A DNA stretch of 64,000 bases from Streptomyces celluloflavus (GTDB lineage Bacteria > Actinomycetota > Actinomycetes > Streptomycetales > Streptomycetaceae), in assembly GCA_000720995.1 (NCBI GenBank), contig JOEL01000012.1:1-64000 (forward strand). Reading direction: 5' to 3'. Of this stretch, positions 45,813 to 54,262 are shown one piece after another. A program made the translations under genes and the position numbers. The first letter of the stretch is position 1; each line of letters opens with the position of its first letter. The notes beneath the pieces are model-generated. The model ran no database searches. It had not been told where the DNA came from and worked only from the letters and a program-made list of their open reading frames with translations.

Positions 45813-47927
45813 TCAGCCGGTGACCGACTCCCGCCCGTTCTCCACGTGCCCCATCAGGCGGCGGTGGAAGGAGGGGTCCTCGGCGGCCGTGAGATCGAGG
45901 TCGTACCAGCCGTGCGCACCGGCCGTCGGATGCGCGAGGGTGCGGGTGCTGCCCGCCCGCACCCGCACCGTGCGCGGCGCGGTGTCCGCGTACGCCAGCG
46001 GTTTGAGCGTGATGGTGAGGTCGGTGCGGCCGCCGTTGACGACCGTCAGGTGGAGCTCCCGCCGCCCGGCCTCCAGGTGCGTGCGCACCTTGGTGGCCGC
46101 CGCCGCGCCCTGCGCCGTCCCCGCGAACTCCCGCCGGAACCCGTTCGGCCCGGTCACCGTGAAGCGGTACGCGCCACCCTTGACCGGTACGTCCCACTCC
46201 GACTTCCCCAGCACATCGCGGTGCTGCGGAGCCTCGTACTCCTTGGCGTACGGATACAGCGCCAGATGCGCCGCCGACTTGCCCGCGTTGCGCACCGCCA
46301 GCCGGAAGACCGAGGCCCTGGCATCGAAGCCGCCGTCGGCGTCCGGCTGGTACGGCAGCGGGCGGGCCGGCCGGCTGCCGCTCTCCTGCTGGGGCAGCGC
46401 CTGGCGGGCCGGCGGCCGCGGCGCCCAGCGCCCGCTGAACGCCGGTATCGCGCCGGGCCGCTCCACCGACGGCTGCCGGCGCCCGCGCGAGAAATCGAAG
46501 GCGCCGGTCAGATCGCCGCAGACGGTCCGCCGCCAGGCGCTGATGTTCGGCTCCCGGATCCCGGTCCACTTCTCCAGGAAGCGGGTGATCGAGGTGTGGT
46601 CGAAGACCTGCGAGCAGGCGTAGCCGCCGACCGTCCACGGCGAGATGACGATCATCGGGACGCGCATGCCCAGGCCGGTGGGCCGGCCGTCCCAGAACTC
46701 CCCGGCCGTCCCGGCGGGCGGCACCGGCGGCGGTACGTGGTCGAAGAACCCGTCGTTCTCGTCGTACGTCAGGAAGAGCGCGGTGTGCCGCCAGACGTCC
46801 GGGTTCTTGCCCAGCGCGTCCAGCACCTTGTAGACGATGGTGGCGCTGGCGACCGGTGAGGACGAGCCGGGGTGCTCGGAGTCCACGGCCGACGGGACGA
46901 TGTAGGAGACCTCGGGCAGCTTGCCGCTCGCGACGTCGGCGGCGAAGGCGGTGGCCGTCGTGGTCGGTTCGCCGCGCCGCAGCGCCCGCTCGAACAGGCT
47001 CCGCTCCGCGCGGCTCAGCGCCTTGACCCCCTCGTCCAGCAGCCCCTGCAACCGCTTCCGTTCGGCGTCGTTCGCGCTCGCCACCTTCCCGTAGAAGGCG
47101 GTCATGTTCTGTACGCCGTCCACCTTGGCGAGGGCCTTCTTCCCGACCGCCTTGAAGCTCGCGTAGAACTCCAGGTTGTTGTCGGTGAAGTTGTCCCACT
47201 CCTGGTAGACCCGCCAGCTGCGCCCGGCCTTCTCCAGCCGCTCGGGGTACGTGGTCCAGGCGTAGCCGGGGTGCCGGTCCTCGTCGTACGCGTCATTGCC
47301 CACCGCGCGCTTGCCGGTGCCCGGTTCGAAACCGGTCCAGCCGCTGACGAGGTGGTTGCGGTTGGGGCTGGTGGAGGAGTGGATGGAGGAGTGGTAGGCG
47401 TCACAGATGGTGAAGGTGTCGGCCAGCTCGTAGTGCAGCGGGACGTCCTGCCGGTCGTAGTGCGCCATCGTGGCGGCGGTCTTGGCGGTGACCCAGTTGT
47501 TCATCCACCCGCCGTTCCACGCCTTGGACCCGCCGTCCCAGCCGTGGTCGAGCGCCCCGATGTACTGGAGGTCCTTCTTCTGCGCCGCGGCGGCCTCGCG
47601 GACCGAGAACGGCAGGACGGTCCCGACGCCGAGCGGTCCCGGCTGCTCGTAGACGCTCTTGCCGCCGGGCAGCTCCACCGCGTTCCGGTCGGCGTAGCCG
47701 CGGACGCCGCGCAGCATCCCGAAGTAGTGATCGAAGGAACGGTTCTCCTGCATCAGCACGACGACATGTCTGATGTCCCGGAGCCCGCCCTTTCCGTGTG
47801 CGGGCCGCGCCGCCTCCGCCGCCATCGCCTGCTGCAACGACGGCGGCAGCAGCGATCCGGTCGCCGCGACTCCCGCCGCTGCCGCCCCAACTGCCAGTAC
47901 CCGCCTACGAGATACCTCCGGTGCCAC
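45813..47927 (-). CDS. Tat-exported phospholipase C, phosphocholine-specific type
   Basis: A 704-residue exported phosphoesterase of the acid-phosphatase-like phospholipase C family. The signal carries SRRRVLAVGAAAAGVAATG at 6-24, a twin-arginine motif. The catalytic domain (about 50-490) begins IRHVVVLMQENRSFDHYFGML, where Glu-Asn and nearby residues bind the substrate, and includes SSIHSSTSPNRNHLVSGW, LFLTYDENDGFFDHVPPP and QVFDHTSITRFLE. Two C-terminal beta domains (about 520-700, DUF756 type) follow. It should cleave phosphatidylcholine or sphingomyelin outside the cell, and by analogy may supply phosphate or choline. The GTG at 47925-47927 follows GGGAGG. I see no PHO box upstream. Confidence 0.94.
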   Translation of the reverse strand: MAPEVSRRRVLAVGAAAAGVAATGSLLPPSLQQAMAAEAARPAHGKGGLRDIRHVVVLMQENRSFDHYFGMLRGVRGYADRNAVELPGGKSVYEQPGPLGVGTVLPFSVREAAAAQKKDLQYIGALDHGWDGGSKAWNGGWMNNWVTAKTAATMAHYDRQDVPLHYELADTFTICDAYHSSIHSSTSPNRNHLVSGWTGFEPGTGKRAVGNDAYDEDRHPGYAWTTYPERLEKAGRSWRVYQEWDNFTDNNLEFYASFKAVGKKALAKVDGVQNMTAFYGKVASANDAERKRLQGLLDEGVKALSRAERSLFERALRRGEPTTTATAFAADVASGKLPEVSYIVPSAVDSEHPGSSSPVASATIVYKVLDALGKNPDVWRHTALFLTYDENDGFFDHVPPPVPPAGTAGEFWDGRPTGLGMRVPMIVISPWTVGGYACSQVFDHTSITRFLEKWTGIREPNISAWRRTVCGDLTGAFDFSRGRRQPSVERPGAIPAFSGRWAPRPPARQALPQQESGSRPARPLPYQPDADGGFDARASVFRLAVRNAGKSAAHLALYPYAKEYEAPQHRDVLGKSEWDVPVKGGAYRFTVTGPNGFRREFAGTAQGAAAATKVRTHLEAGRRELHLTVVNGGRTDLTITLKPLAYADTAPRTVRVRAGSTRTLAHPTAGAHGWYDLDLTAAEDPSFHRRLMGHVENGRESVTG

Positions 47928-48115
47928 GTCCGACCTCCCAGTCGTCAGTCAATGGTCATCTTGCAGCCCATTGAGATGGTGCGACGGGGACGGTAGTAGA
48001 GCGCCGTGACGGGCGATAGGTATCGGGGTGACATCTATGGGAACAGCGGACTCCGGTTCGCCGGCCCCGGCGGCAGCCGGCGCCGGCCGGCGGTCGTCGC
48101 GGCGGCGGCCCGCGG

Positions 48116-49060
48116 CTACGCGCCCCGGCCGAGCGTCACGGTGCGTGTCCCCGGAACGAAGTCGGCGAAGGACTGCGTCCAGCTCTCGCCGGGCCAGTGG
48201 CAGGTCACCCGGCCCTCCGCCGGCCGGTAGTCGGCCGTGTAGACGGTGCCCAGCCCCTCGTCGTACGCGAGCTGATACAGCGGCGGCCGCAGCATCGCCG
48301 CGACATCCGGGCCCGCCGTACGGACGGCGACCAGCCGTTCCTGGGTCCGGGTCGCCCGCTCGTGCCCCTCGGCCACCGGCAGATGCTGGTGGTTGGCGGC
48401 GCAGGCGTCCGGTGCCACGGTCGGCGGGATGTCGGGCCCCACGAAGACCGTCACGGCCCGGCCGGGATCGACGAGGGTGACGTTCTGCGGGATGGCGACG
48501 GGTACCGACCGCAGCCTGCCGAGCGCCTCGTCCACGGTGGCGCAGGTCTCCAGCAGGTAGCGCAGCACGAGGAGGACGGAGAAGCCCGGCCCGTGGACGA
48601 ACCGCCCGCCGAAGGTGAGCGAGACCGCGAGCCCCGCGTCGTTCATCCCGTCCAGCAGCCCCCACCCCAGCTCCTGCATCCCGATCACGGGGCGCAGGAA
48701 GCAGGAGGACACGAGGGTGCCTTCGCACTCGTCGGGACGGAAGTCGTAGTTCCGCACCAGGACGCCCGCGGCGCCGGCCTGGGTACAGCTGGAGAAGAAC
48801 GGCCGCAGCGCCGCGAAGGTGAGGAGCGTCTCGCCCCGGGGCGAGTCCAGCTGCCCGGCGAGCCGGTCGAGCACCGGAACCAGCTCCGGCATATGCCTCT
48901 CGAACAGCTCCCGCGCCCCGGCCGCGCCCTCCGGCGTCCGCCCCTCCTTACTCACCCACCCCTCCGCGGCCTGGGCGAGGGCCGGCGCCTGAGCGGCCCA
49001 TCGCCCGTCGCCACCGTCGCCGACCTCGATGGCGCGGAACGTCTTCTGCTGCCGGATCAT
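48116..49060 (-). CDS. C45 family autoproteolytic acyltransferase/hydrolase
   Basis: A 314-residue member of the acyl-CoA:6-aminopenicillanic acid acyltransferase (peptidase C45) family, N-terminal nucleophile hydrolases matured by self-cleavage. The expected nucleophile is the Cys of FFSSCTQAGA near residue 92, preceded by RGETLLTFAAL; NYDFRPDE and GWGLLDGMNDAGLAVSLTFGG match the family. The segment before the Cys would be the cleaved propeptide. The substrate is unknown; relatives act on amides such as penicillins, acyl-homoserine lactones or peptides. GGGAG precedes the ATG. It lies 188 bp from the phospholipase gene, same strand. Confidence 0.85.
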   Translation of the reverse strand: MIRQQKTFRAIEVGDGGDGRWAAQAPALAQAAEGWVSKEGRTPEGAAGARELFERHMPELVPVLDRLAGQLDSPRGETLLTFAALRPFFSSCTQAGAAGVLVRNYDFRPDECEGTLVSSCFLRPVIGMQELGWGLLDGMNDAGLAVSLTFGGRFVHGPGFSVLLVLRYLLETCATVDEALGRLRSVPVAIPQNVTLVDPGRAVTVFVGPDIPPTVAPDACAANHQHLPVAEGHERATRTQERLVAVRTAGPDVAAMLRPPLYQLAYDEGLGTVYTADYRPAEGRVTCHWPGESWTQSFADFVPGTRTVTLGRGA

Positions 49061-49147
49061 CCCTGTCGCTCCCTCGTGCGCAGCGGGTGAGATGGCGGCA
49101 ACGTAGTCGAATTCGCCGGCGATTTACCAGCTCAGAGGGTGGGCTCA

Positions 49148-49177
49148 GGGGCCGGGCCGCTCACGGCGCCCGGCCCC
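49148..49177 (-). terminator. Terminator hairpin downstream of the F420-type oxidoreductase gene
   Basis: GGGGCCGGGC (49148-49157) and GCCCGGCCCC (49168-49177) form a perfect 10-bp stem with a 10-nt loop, 5 bases past the stop. Confidence 0.82.
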
Positions 49178-49181
49178 GGGC

Positions 49182-50084
49182 TCACCCGGCGAGCAACACG
49201 GGGGCCAGCTCCCGCAGTTGGTCGAGGCCCAGGCCCCGGTGCGGCGCGAGCGGCTGGATCGCCACGTGGTCGGCGCCGGCGTCGTGGTGGGCGCGGATCC
49301 GTGCGCGGATCGCGTCCGCGTCGCCCCACGCCACGATCGCGTCGACCAGCCGGTCGCTCCCGCCGCCCGTGAAGTCGTCGTCCTCGAAACCGAGTCGGCG
49401 CAGGTTGTTCACGTAGTTGGGCAGGGCCAGGTAGACACCCATGTGGTCGCGGGCCAGTGCGCGGGCCGCCGCGGGGTCGCTCTCCAGGAGGACGGCCTGT
49501 TCGGGGGCGAGGAGCGGGCCGTCGCCGAGGACCTCGCGGGCCTGTGCGGTGTGCTCGGGCGTCACGAAGTACGAGTGCGCGCCGGCGGCCCGGGTCGCGG
49601 AGAGCTCCAGCATCTTGGGGCCGAGCGCGGCCAGCACCCGGGCGGGCGGACCGTCCGGCAGCGGCGCCTCGTACGCCGCCGCGTCCATCCCGTCGAGATA
49701 GGTACGCATCGCGGCGAGCGGCTTCGCGTAGGCATGGCCGCGGCCGTCGACCAGCGGGGCGTGACTGGCACCCAGGCCGAGGACGAAACGGCCCGGATAC
49801 GCCTCGGCCAGCGTGTTGGCCCCGGCGTTCATGGCCGTGGCGTCCCGTACCCAGATGTTGGCGATGCCGGTGGCGACGGGGAGGCGGCGGGTCGCGGCCA
49901 GGAGGAGACCGGCGTGGCTCAGGGCCTCCTTGGAGGCGGGGCCTTCGCCGAACCAGAGGGCGCCGTAGCCGAGTTCCTCGATCTCCTGCGCCGCCTCGCG
50001 GGCGACGGCGGTCGGCGCCGCGCCGAGTCCGCCGTGCCACACCCCGACCCGGCCCAGTCGTGCGGCGAGAGTGTCATCCAGCAT
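49182..50084 (-). CDS. LLM class F420-dependent oxidoreductase
   Basis: A 300-residue luciferase-like monooxygenase-fold protein of the TIGR03620 type, expected to use coenzyme F420. GRVGVWHGGLG opens the barrel; AAQEIEELGYGALWFGEG, ATGIANIWVRDA, YPGRFVLGLGASHAPLV and DAGADHVAIQPLA are characteristic strands and loops. Substrate unknown. It is a single-gene unit ending in a hairpin; the ATG is at 50082-50084. Confidence 0.9.
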   Translation of the reverse strand: MLDDTLAARLGRVGVWHGGLGAAPTAVAREAAQEIEELGYGALWFGEGPASKEALSHAGLLLAATRRLPVATGIANIWVRDATAMNAGANTLAEAYPGRFVLGLGASHAPLVDGRGHAYAKPLAAMRTYLDGMDAAAYEAPLPDGPPARVLAALGPKMLELSATRAAGAHSYFVTPEHTAQAREVLGDGPLLAPEQAVLLESDPAAARALARDHMGVYLALPNYVNNLRRLGFEDDDFTGGGSDRLVDAIVAWGDADAIRARIRAHHDAGADHVAIQPLAPHRGLGLDQLRELAPVLLAG

Positions 50085-50529
50085 CGTTCCTCCACTTGCG
50101 GTGTCCGGCGGGTGCGTCGTGACGCTGTGCTTGATCTTCTTCCGTCAGCACCGGCCGGGGGCCCGGCATTCCTGAACGGGCCGGGAACGCCCCCGAACGG
50201 CCCTGGGGAACGGAGGCACCGGACGGGAGAGCGGCCGGATACTCGACGGCGGTCACCTGGGCCGGGTCCGGGTGACGCGCCGTGGGCGGCGGGGCGGGTC
50301 GCAGGCGGCGGGGCAGGTCGCCCTCCCCGGCTGCGAACTCCTGGCCCGGACACCGGCCGCCAAGCCGCGGCAGCGGCCTGGCGGCCGTGGTCATACGCGC
50401 CCTGCCGCCACGGCCCGTTCGTCGTGCACGCGCAGCACGCGTCGCCCGATGGTCACCGAGCCCGGGACCGCCTCGCGCGTCCACCGCGACAGGTGCTCGT
50501 ACGCGGCTCGGCCAGGGTGCGCGAAGCCG
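50085..50529. other. Stretch between the F420-type oxidoreductase and HTH-like genes
   Basis: This 445-base region has no annotated gene. Its right part (50391 to about 50529) carries a minus-strand frame with strongly coding-like third positions (see the separate entry). The rest is G+C-rich with short dyads but no clear gene. Confidence 0.5.
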
Positions 50530-50531
50530 TC
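50391..50531 (-). other. Coding-like segment directly after the HTH-like gene
   Basis: A minus-strand frame reading NDGFAHPGRAAYEHLSRW and ending VLRVHDERAVAAGRV then stop has G or C at most third positions and reads like protein. It is in another frame than the 321-residue gene ending at 50530 and lacks a convincing start of its own. It may be the original C terminus cut off by a frameshift, or a small independent gene. Confidence 0.35.
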
Positions 50532-51495
50532 ATTCCGCCCGGCCGGAGTCGGTGTCCACCACGCGGCGGGCGGCGGAGGCCCAGTCGATCCCCGCGGGCC
50601 GGGCGCCGGGGACCCGGTTGCGGGCGGTGGCCAGCAGCGTCTCCACGTCGGTGCCGGCGAGCTGTGCCACACGGGCGGACAGTGTGCGTGAAGGGTTGGT
50701 GTAGCGGCGGTTGACGGCCTGCTTCGTCTGCCCCAGGTCGGTGCCGATGGTCTCCCACGGGACGCTGTGGGCGAGCGCCTCGGCCACGGCCAGCGGCTCG
50801 ATCAGCCCCGCGATCTCCCGCAACTGGCGAGCGACGGCGAGGGCGGCCCGGGGCCGCTCGTCGGCGAGTTCGCCGAGCGCCGCGGTCAGGGCGGCCAGGC
50901 GGTCGCGACAGCCGTCGGGGACCGCGGCGGACAGGGCGGCCGTCGCATGCGCCTTCCACACCCGGTGGGCGCCGACGGCCTGCCCGTCGTGGCACGTACC
51001 GCTCCCGCACAAGCCGCCCGCGGGGTCGTAGGGCAGATCCGGACCACGCCATCCGCACGCGCACGCGGGGAGGAGAGCGGCGGGCGCCTCGGCGGGGGCG
51101 CCATTCGCGGGACCGGCCCATGTACCGCCCTGTCCCGTGGGGGAGTCGGCGAACTGACGCTCGTACAGCGCGCGCCCCGAGCGGTGGGTGGGCACCGTGC
51201 CGTCGGCGAGGCGGCCGAGGACGAACCCGCCGTGCCGGGCCCCCTCGTCGCCGGTCAGCAGCCATGTCACGGTGTCGGCCGTCCGCGGCGCGGCACACGT
51301 GTCCGGTCCGGGCTCGGGAGCCGGGACGGCCAGGCCGACGGCGGCCAGCGCTTCCGTCAGGGCCTCGTGTGCGGCGTCGGTACCGAGCCAACCACCCTGC
51401 CGCCGGGTCGCGGTGGTGAGACGGCCGTACGCCCGCTCGTACTCGTCCTCGGTGAGTGTGCGGGAAGCCCGTGCCGGATCGTGAATCCTTGACAT
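50530..51495 (-). CDS. Hypothetical protein with HTH-like C terminus
   Basis: A 321-residue protein I cannot assign to a family. The N terminus, MSRIHDPARASRTLTEDEYE, is helical and basic. The middle has a Cys-rich segment, CACGWRGPD and CGSGTCHDGQ, possibly metal-binding. The C-terminal 100 residues are helical with VPWETIGTDLGQTKQAVNRR, which resembles a helix-turn-helix as in small DNA-binding proteins. No ribosome site precedes the ATG (51493-51495); the start lies inside one copy of a 13-bp direct repeat. Flanking DNA is locally AT-rich, suggesting an accessory gene. A role as a DNA-binding protein is inference. Confidence 0.7.
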   Translation of the reverse strand: MSRIHDPARASRTLTEDEYERAYGRLTTATRRQGGWLGTDAAHEALTEALAAVGLAVPAPEPGPDTCAAPRTADTVTWLLTGDEGARHGGFVLGRLADGTVPTHRSGRALYERQFADSPTGQGGTWAGPANGAPAEAPAALLPACACGWRGPDLPYDPAGGLCGSGTCHDGQAVGAHRVWKAHATAALSAAVPDGCRDRLAALTAALGELADERPRAALAVARQLREIAGLIEPLAVAEALAHSVPWETIGTDLGQTKQAVNRRYTNPSRTLSARVAQLAGTDVETLLATARNRVPGARPAGIDWASAARRVVDTDSGRAE

Positions 51496-51554
51496 GACGC
51501 GACATTGGCAGCATTTGTTGCCGAGAGCAAATCCAGTCAACAATCCTTGACATG
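51484..51554. repeat. 13-bp direct repeats around the HTH-like gene start
   Basis: AATCCTTGACATG occurs at 51484-51496 (overlapping the start codon) and at 51542-51554, 58 bp apart, in an AT-rich stretch that also contains TTGGCA/TGCCGA half sites and a TTGACT -35-like hexamer on the minus strand. Confidence 0.75.
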
Positions 51555-51923
51555 CTTGTATGCGCGCTGCGGTGGCCTGACCGCTCCGAGGCGGCGAAGG
51601 CGGCAACCGCGGCCGGCTCCGGTCCTGGAACGGCCGCGTCGCGCCGGAGGGACGACCGTCTCACCTGGCACGGCAGGCCGCGCGGGCCGGCCCGGTGCAC
51701 GAGGACGTGCCGGGCCTCCACCACACCCGCGCCGCACCGCGCCCCCTCCCGAGCGCCGCACCACCCGCACCGGGCCGCACAGACTGACGGGCCCCGTCGT
51801 GCGGCGGGGCCCGTCAACGTTCGGCGCGGATTCCGCCGCGGACGTACCTGGCGGAGCAGCGGTGTCGCCTCATCGCGGCGTCGGCTCCCGCGCGGTGCGC
51901 CGACGCCTGCTCGTATGCGCCGG
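51496..51923. other. Gene-free stretch between HTH-like and cupin genes
   Basis: This 428-base interval contains the upstream region of the HTH-like gene (repeats above), about 200 bases of G+C-rich sequence without a credible gene, and the cupin terminator at 51785-51816. Confidence 0.55.
51785..51816 (-). terminator. Terminator hairpin downstream of the cupin gene
   Basis: TGACGGGCCCCG (51785-51796) and CGGGGCCCGTCA (51805-51816) form a perfect 12-bp stem with an 8-nt loop. Confidence 0.85.
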
Positions 51924-52256
51924 TCAGCCGCGCTTGGCGATGGTGAGCAGAACCGCCGCGTCCTCGATCGCGTGGAGGCTGTGGCGGGCGGGCGGAATGG
52001 CGATCAGGTCGCCGGTCCGGCCCTCCCAGGCACTTTCGCCACTGGTGAGCCGTACGTGTCCGCGCAGGACCAGCAGGGTCGCGTCACCGGGGTTGTCGTG
52101 CTCCGCGAGTTCGGAACCGGCGGTCAGCGCGAGAATGGTCTGGCGCAGCGTGTGCTCCGAACCGCCGTAGACGGTTGCGGCACTGCGGCCGGAGGAGGCC
52201 GCCGCCGCGCGTTCCAGGTGCTCACGGGCCTGCGCGTCCAGGGAAAGTGTCTGCAT
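51924..52256 (-). CDS. Small cupin domain protein
   Basis: A 110-residue single-domain cupin. The barrel runs from about 35 to 108, with AEHDNPGDATLLVLRGHVRL and GDLIAIPPARHSLHAIEDAAVLL matching the two cupin motifs; the first has only one His, and the usual Glu is absent or replaced, so metal binding is doubtful. Function unknown; such proteins can be small sensors or isomerases. The ATG at 52254-52256 lies close to a GGGG stretch. Confidence 0.85.
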   Translation of the reverse strand: MQTLSLDAQAREHLERAAAASSGRSAATVYGGSEHTLRQTILALTAGSELAEHDNPGDATLLVLRGHVRLTSGESAWEGRTGDLIAIPPARHSLHAIEDAAVLLTIAKRG

Positions 52257-52419
52257 GGCCCCAGTATCCGGTACCCGGGCACCCGGCGAGCAAGGCCCCT
52301 CGCGCTTCCGACCGGGGGCATCCCCCGGAAGAGCACCCTGCCGGATGCCGACCGCGAAGACCGCCCTCGCCGGGGTGCGCAGGGTGCGAAAGCCCCCCGC
52401 CCGGACCCCGGAAAGCCGC

Positions 52420-52451
52420 GATGCGGCCCCCGGAAGCCCGGGGACCGCATC
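52420..52451 (-). terminator. Terminator hairpin downstream of gatB
   Basis: GATGCGG and CCCCG on the left pair with CGGGG and CCGCATC on the right (52420-52432 with 52439-52451), one unpaired base each side. Confidence 0.8.
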
Positions 52452-52480
52452 AACAACGGCGTACCTGCGCCTGCCGGTCG

Positions 52481-53989
52481 TCAGCCCTCGACGCCCAGCT
52501 TCTCCAGGATCAGCTCACGCACCCGCGCCGCGTCCGCCTGGCCGCGCGTCGCCTTCATGACCGCGCCGACCAGCGCACCGGCCGCCGCGACCTTGCCGCC
52601 GCGGATCTTGTCGGCGATGGCCGCGTTGGCCTCGATGGCCTCGTCGACGGCCGTGCCGAGCGCGCCCTCGTCGGAGACGACCTTCAGACCGCGCTTGTCG
52701 ACGACGGTGTCCGGGTCGCCCTCGCCCGCGAGCACGCCCTCGATGGTCTGGCGGGCCAGCTTGTCGTTGAGGGAGCCCTCGGCGACGAGCACGGTGATCC
52801 GGGCGACCTGCTCGGGGGTGATCGGCAGGGCGGCCGGCTCCACGCCGTCCTCGTTGGCGCGGCGGGCCAGCTCGCCCATCCACCACTTACGGGCCGAGGC
52901 GGAGTCCGCGCCGGCGTCGACAGTGGCGGTGATCAGGTCGACCGCGCCCGCGTTGAGGATCGACTGCATGTCGTGCGCGGAGATGCCCCACTCCTCGCGC
53001 AGCCGGTTGCGGCGGACGCGCGGCAGCTCGGGCAGGGCCGCCCGCAGTTCCTCGACCCACTCGCGCGCGGGGGCCACCGGCACCAGGTCCGGCTCGGGGA
53101 AGTAGCGGTAGTCCTCGGCGTTGTCCTTGATGCGGCCGGCCGTGGTGGAGCCGTCCTCCTCGTGGAAGTGCCGGGTCTCCTGGATGATCGTGCCGCCGGC
53201 GGAGAGCACCGCCGCGTGGCGCTGGATCTCGAAACGGGCCGCGCGCTCCACGGAGCGGAGCGAGTTGACGTTCTTGGTCTCCGAGCGGGTGCCGAACTTC
53301 TCGACGCCCTTGGGCCGCAGCGACAGGTTCACGTCGCAGCGCATCTGGCCCATCTCCATCCGGGCCTCGGAGACGTTCAGCGCCTTGATCAGCTCGCGCA
53401 GCTCGGCGACGTACGCCTTGGCGACCTCGGGGGCCCGCTCGCCCGCGCCCTCGATCGGCTTGGTGACGATCTCGATGAGCGGGATACCGGCGCGGTTGTA
53501 GTCCAGCAGCGAGTGCGAGGCGCCGTGGATACGGCCCGTCGCGCCGCCGACGTGCGTGGACTTGCCGGTGTCCTCCTCCATGTGGGCGCGCTCGATCTGC
53601 ACCCGGAAGACCTCCCCGTCCTCCAGCTGTACGTCGAGGTAGCCATCGAAGGCGATCGGCTCGTCGTACTGGGAGGTCTGGAAGTTCTTCGGCATGTCCG
53701 GATAGAAGTAGTTCTTCCGGGCGAAGCGGCACCACTCGGCGATCGAGCAGTTCAGGGCCAGGCCGATCTTGATGGCGGACTCGATGCCGATCGCGTTGAC
53801 GACCGGCAGCGAGCCGGGCAGGCCCAGGCAGGTGGGGCAGGTCTGCGAGTTGGCGTCGGCCCCCAGGGTGGTGGCACACCCGCAGAACATCTTGGTCTTG
53901 GTGCCGAGTTCGACGTGCACCTCAAGACCCATCACGGGGTCATAGGTGGCCAACGCGTCCTCGTACGACACCAGTTCAGTGACGGTCAC
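52481..53989 (-). CDS. gatB: Asp-tRNA(Asn)/Glu-tRNA(Gln) amidotransferase subunit B
   Basis: A 502-residue subunit of the GatCAB complex, which converts misacylated Glu-tRNA(Gln) and Asp-tRNA(Asn) to the correct forms. The kinase-like domain carries [20 protein letters not shown] at 19-38, [15 protein letters not shown] (the zinc-type Cys pair) and [19 protein letters not shown]. The C-terminal YqeY-like tail domain (about 345-502) recognises tRNA. The length is normal. It is last in the gatC-gatA-small gene-gatB series, 30 bp after the small gene. Confidence 0.97.
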   Translation of the reverse strand: MTVTELVSYEDALATYDPVMGLEVHVELGTKTKMFCGCATTLGADANSQTCPTCLGLPGSLPVVNAIGIESAIKIGLALNCSIAEWCRFARKNYFYPDMPKNFQTSQYDEPIAFDGYLDVQLEDGEVFRVQIERAHMEEDTGKSTHVGGATGRIHGASHSLLDYNRAGIPLIEIVTKPIEGAGERAPEVAKAYVAELRELIKALNVSEARMEMGQMRCDVNLSLRPKGVEKFGTRSETKNVNSLRSVERAARFEIQRHAAVLSAGGTIIQETRHFHEEDGSTTAGRIKDNAEDYRYFPEPDLVPVAPAREWVEELRAALPELPRVRRNRLREEWGISAHDMQSILNAGAVDLITATVDAGADSASARKWWMGELARRANEDGVEPAALPITPEQVARITVLVAEGSLNDKLARQTIEGVLAGEGDPDTVVDKRGLKVVSDEGALGTAVDEAIEANAAIADKIRGGKVAAAGALVGAVMKATRGQADAARVRELILEKLGVEG

Positions 53990-54019
53990 GGAAAACTAAC
54001 CTCTCAGATCCGGCGCCGA

Positions 54020-54262
54020 TCAGTCCGCGAGGACGTCGTCGTCGCTGAGACGACGCAGTTCGCGGATGAGCAGGGCGACGCCGGTGGCGATGGCGGCGGC
54101 GGAGACGATGGCGTCGACCAGCTGGAGCGTGTCGTGCTCCCCCTTGGCCTTCTTCGCCTGCTTGACGACGCTCACCGCGCCGAACAGCGTGGTCCCGATG
54201 GACAGATACGTGCCGGGCTTGGACTTCTTGAAGTTCTTCGCCTTGGCAAGCTTTCCACTCAT
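54020..54262 (-). CDS. Small membrane-associated protein between gatA and gatB
   Basis: An 80-residue protein, [20 protein letters not shown] at the start, with a hydrophobic segment (about 48-66, [19 protein letters not shown]) and an acidic end. The ATG overlaps the gatA stop as ATGA, and gatB begins 30 bp downstream, so it is translationally coupled within the gat operon. Function unknown. I remember similar small genes in this position in other streptomycetes. Confidence 0.85.
   Translation of the reverse strand: MSGKLAKAKNFKKSKPGTYLSIGTTLFGAVSVVKQAKKAKGEHDTLQLVDAIVSAAAIATGVALLIRELRRLSDDDVLAD

Noticed and set aside
47928..48115. PHO box before the phospholipase C gene
   Set aside because: No GTTCACC-like direct repeats are present there, in contrast to the phosphatase gene at 17079.
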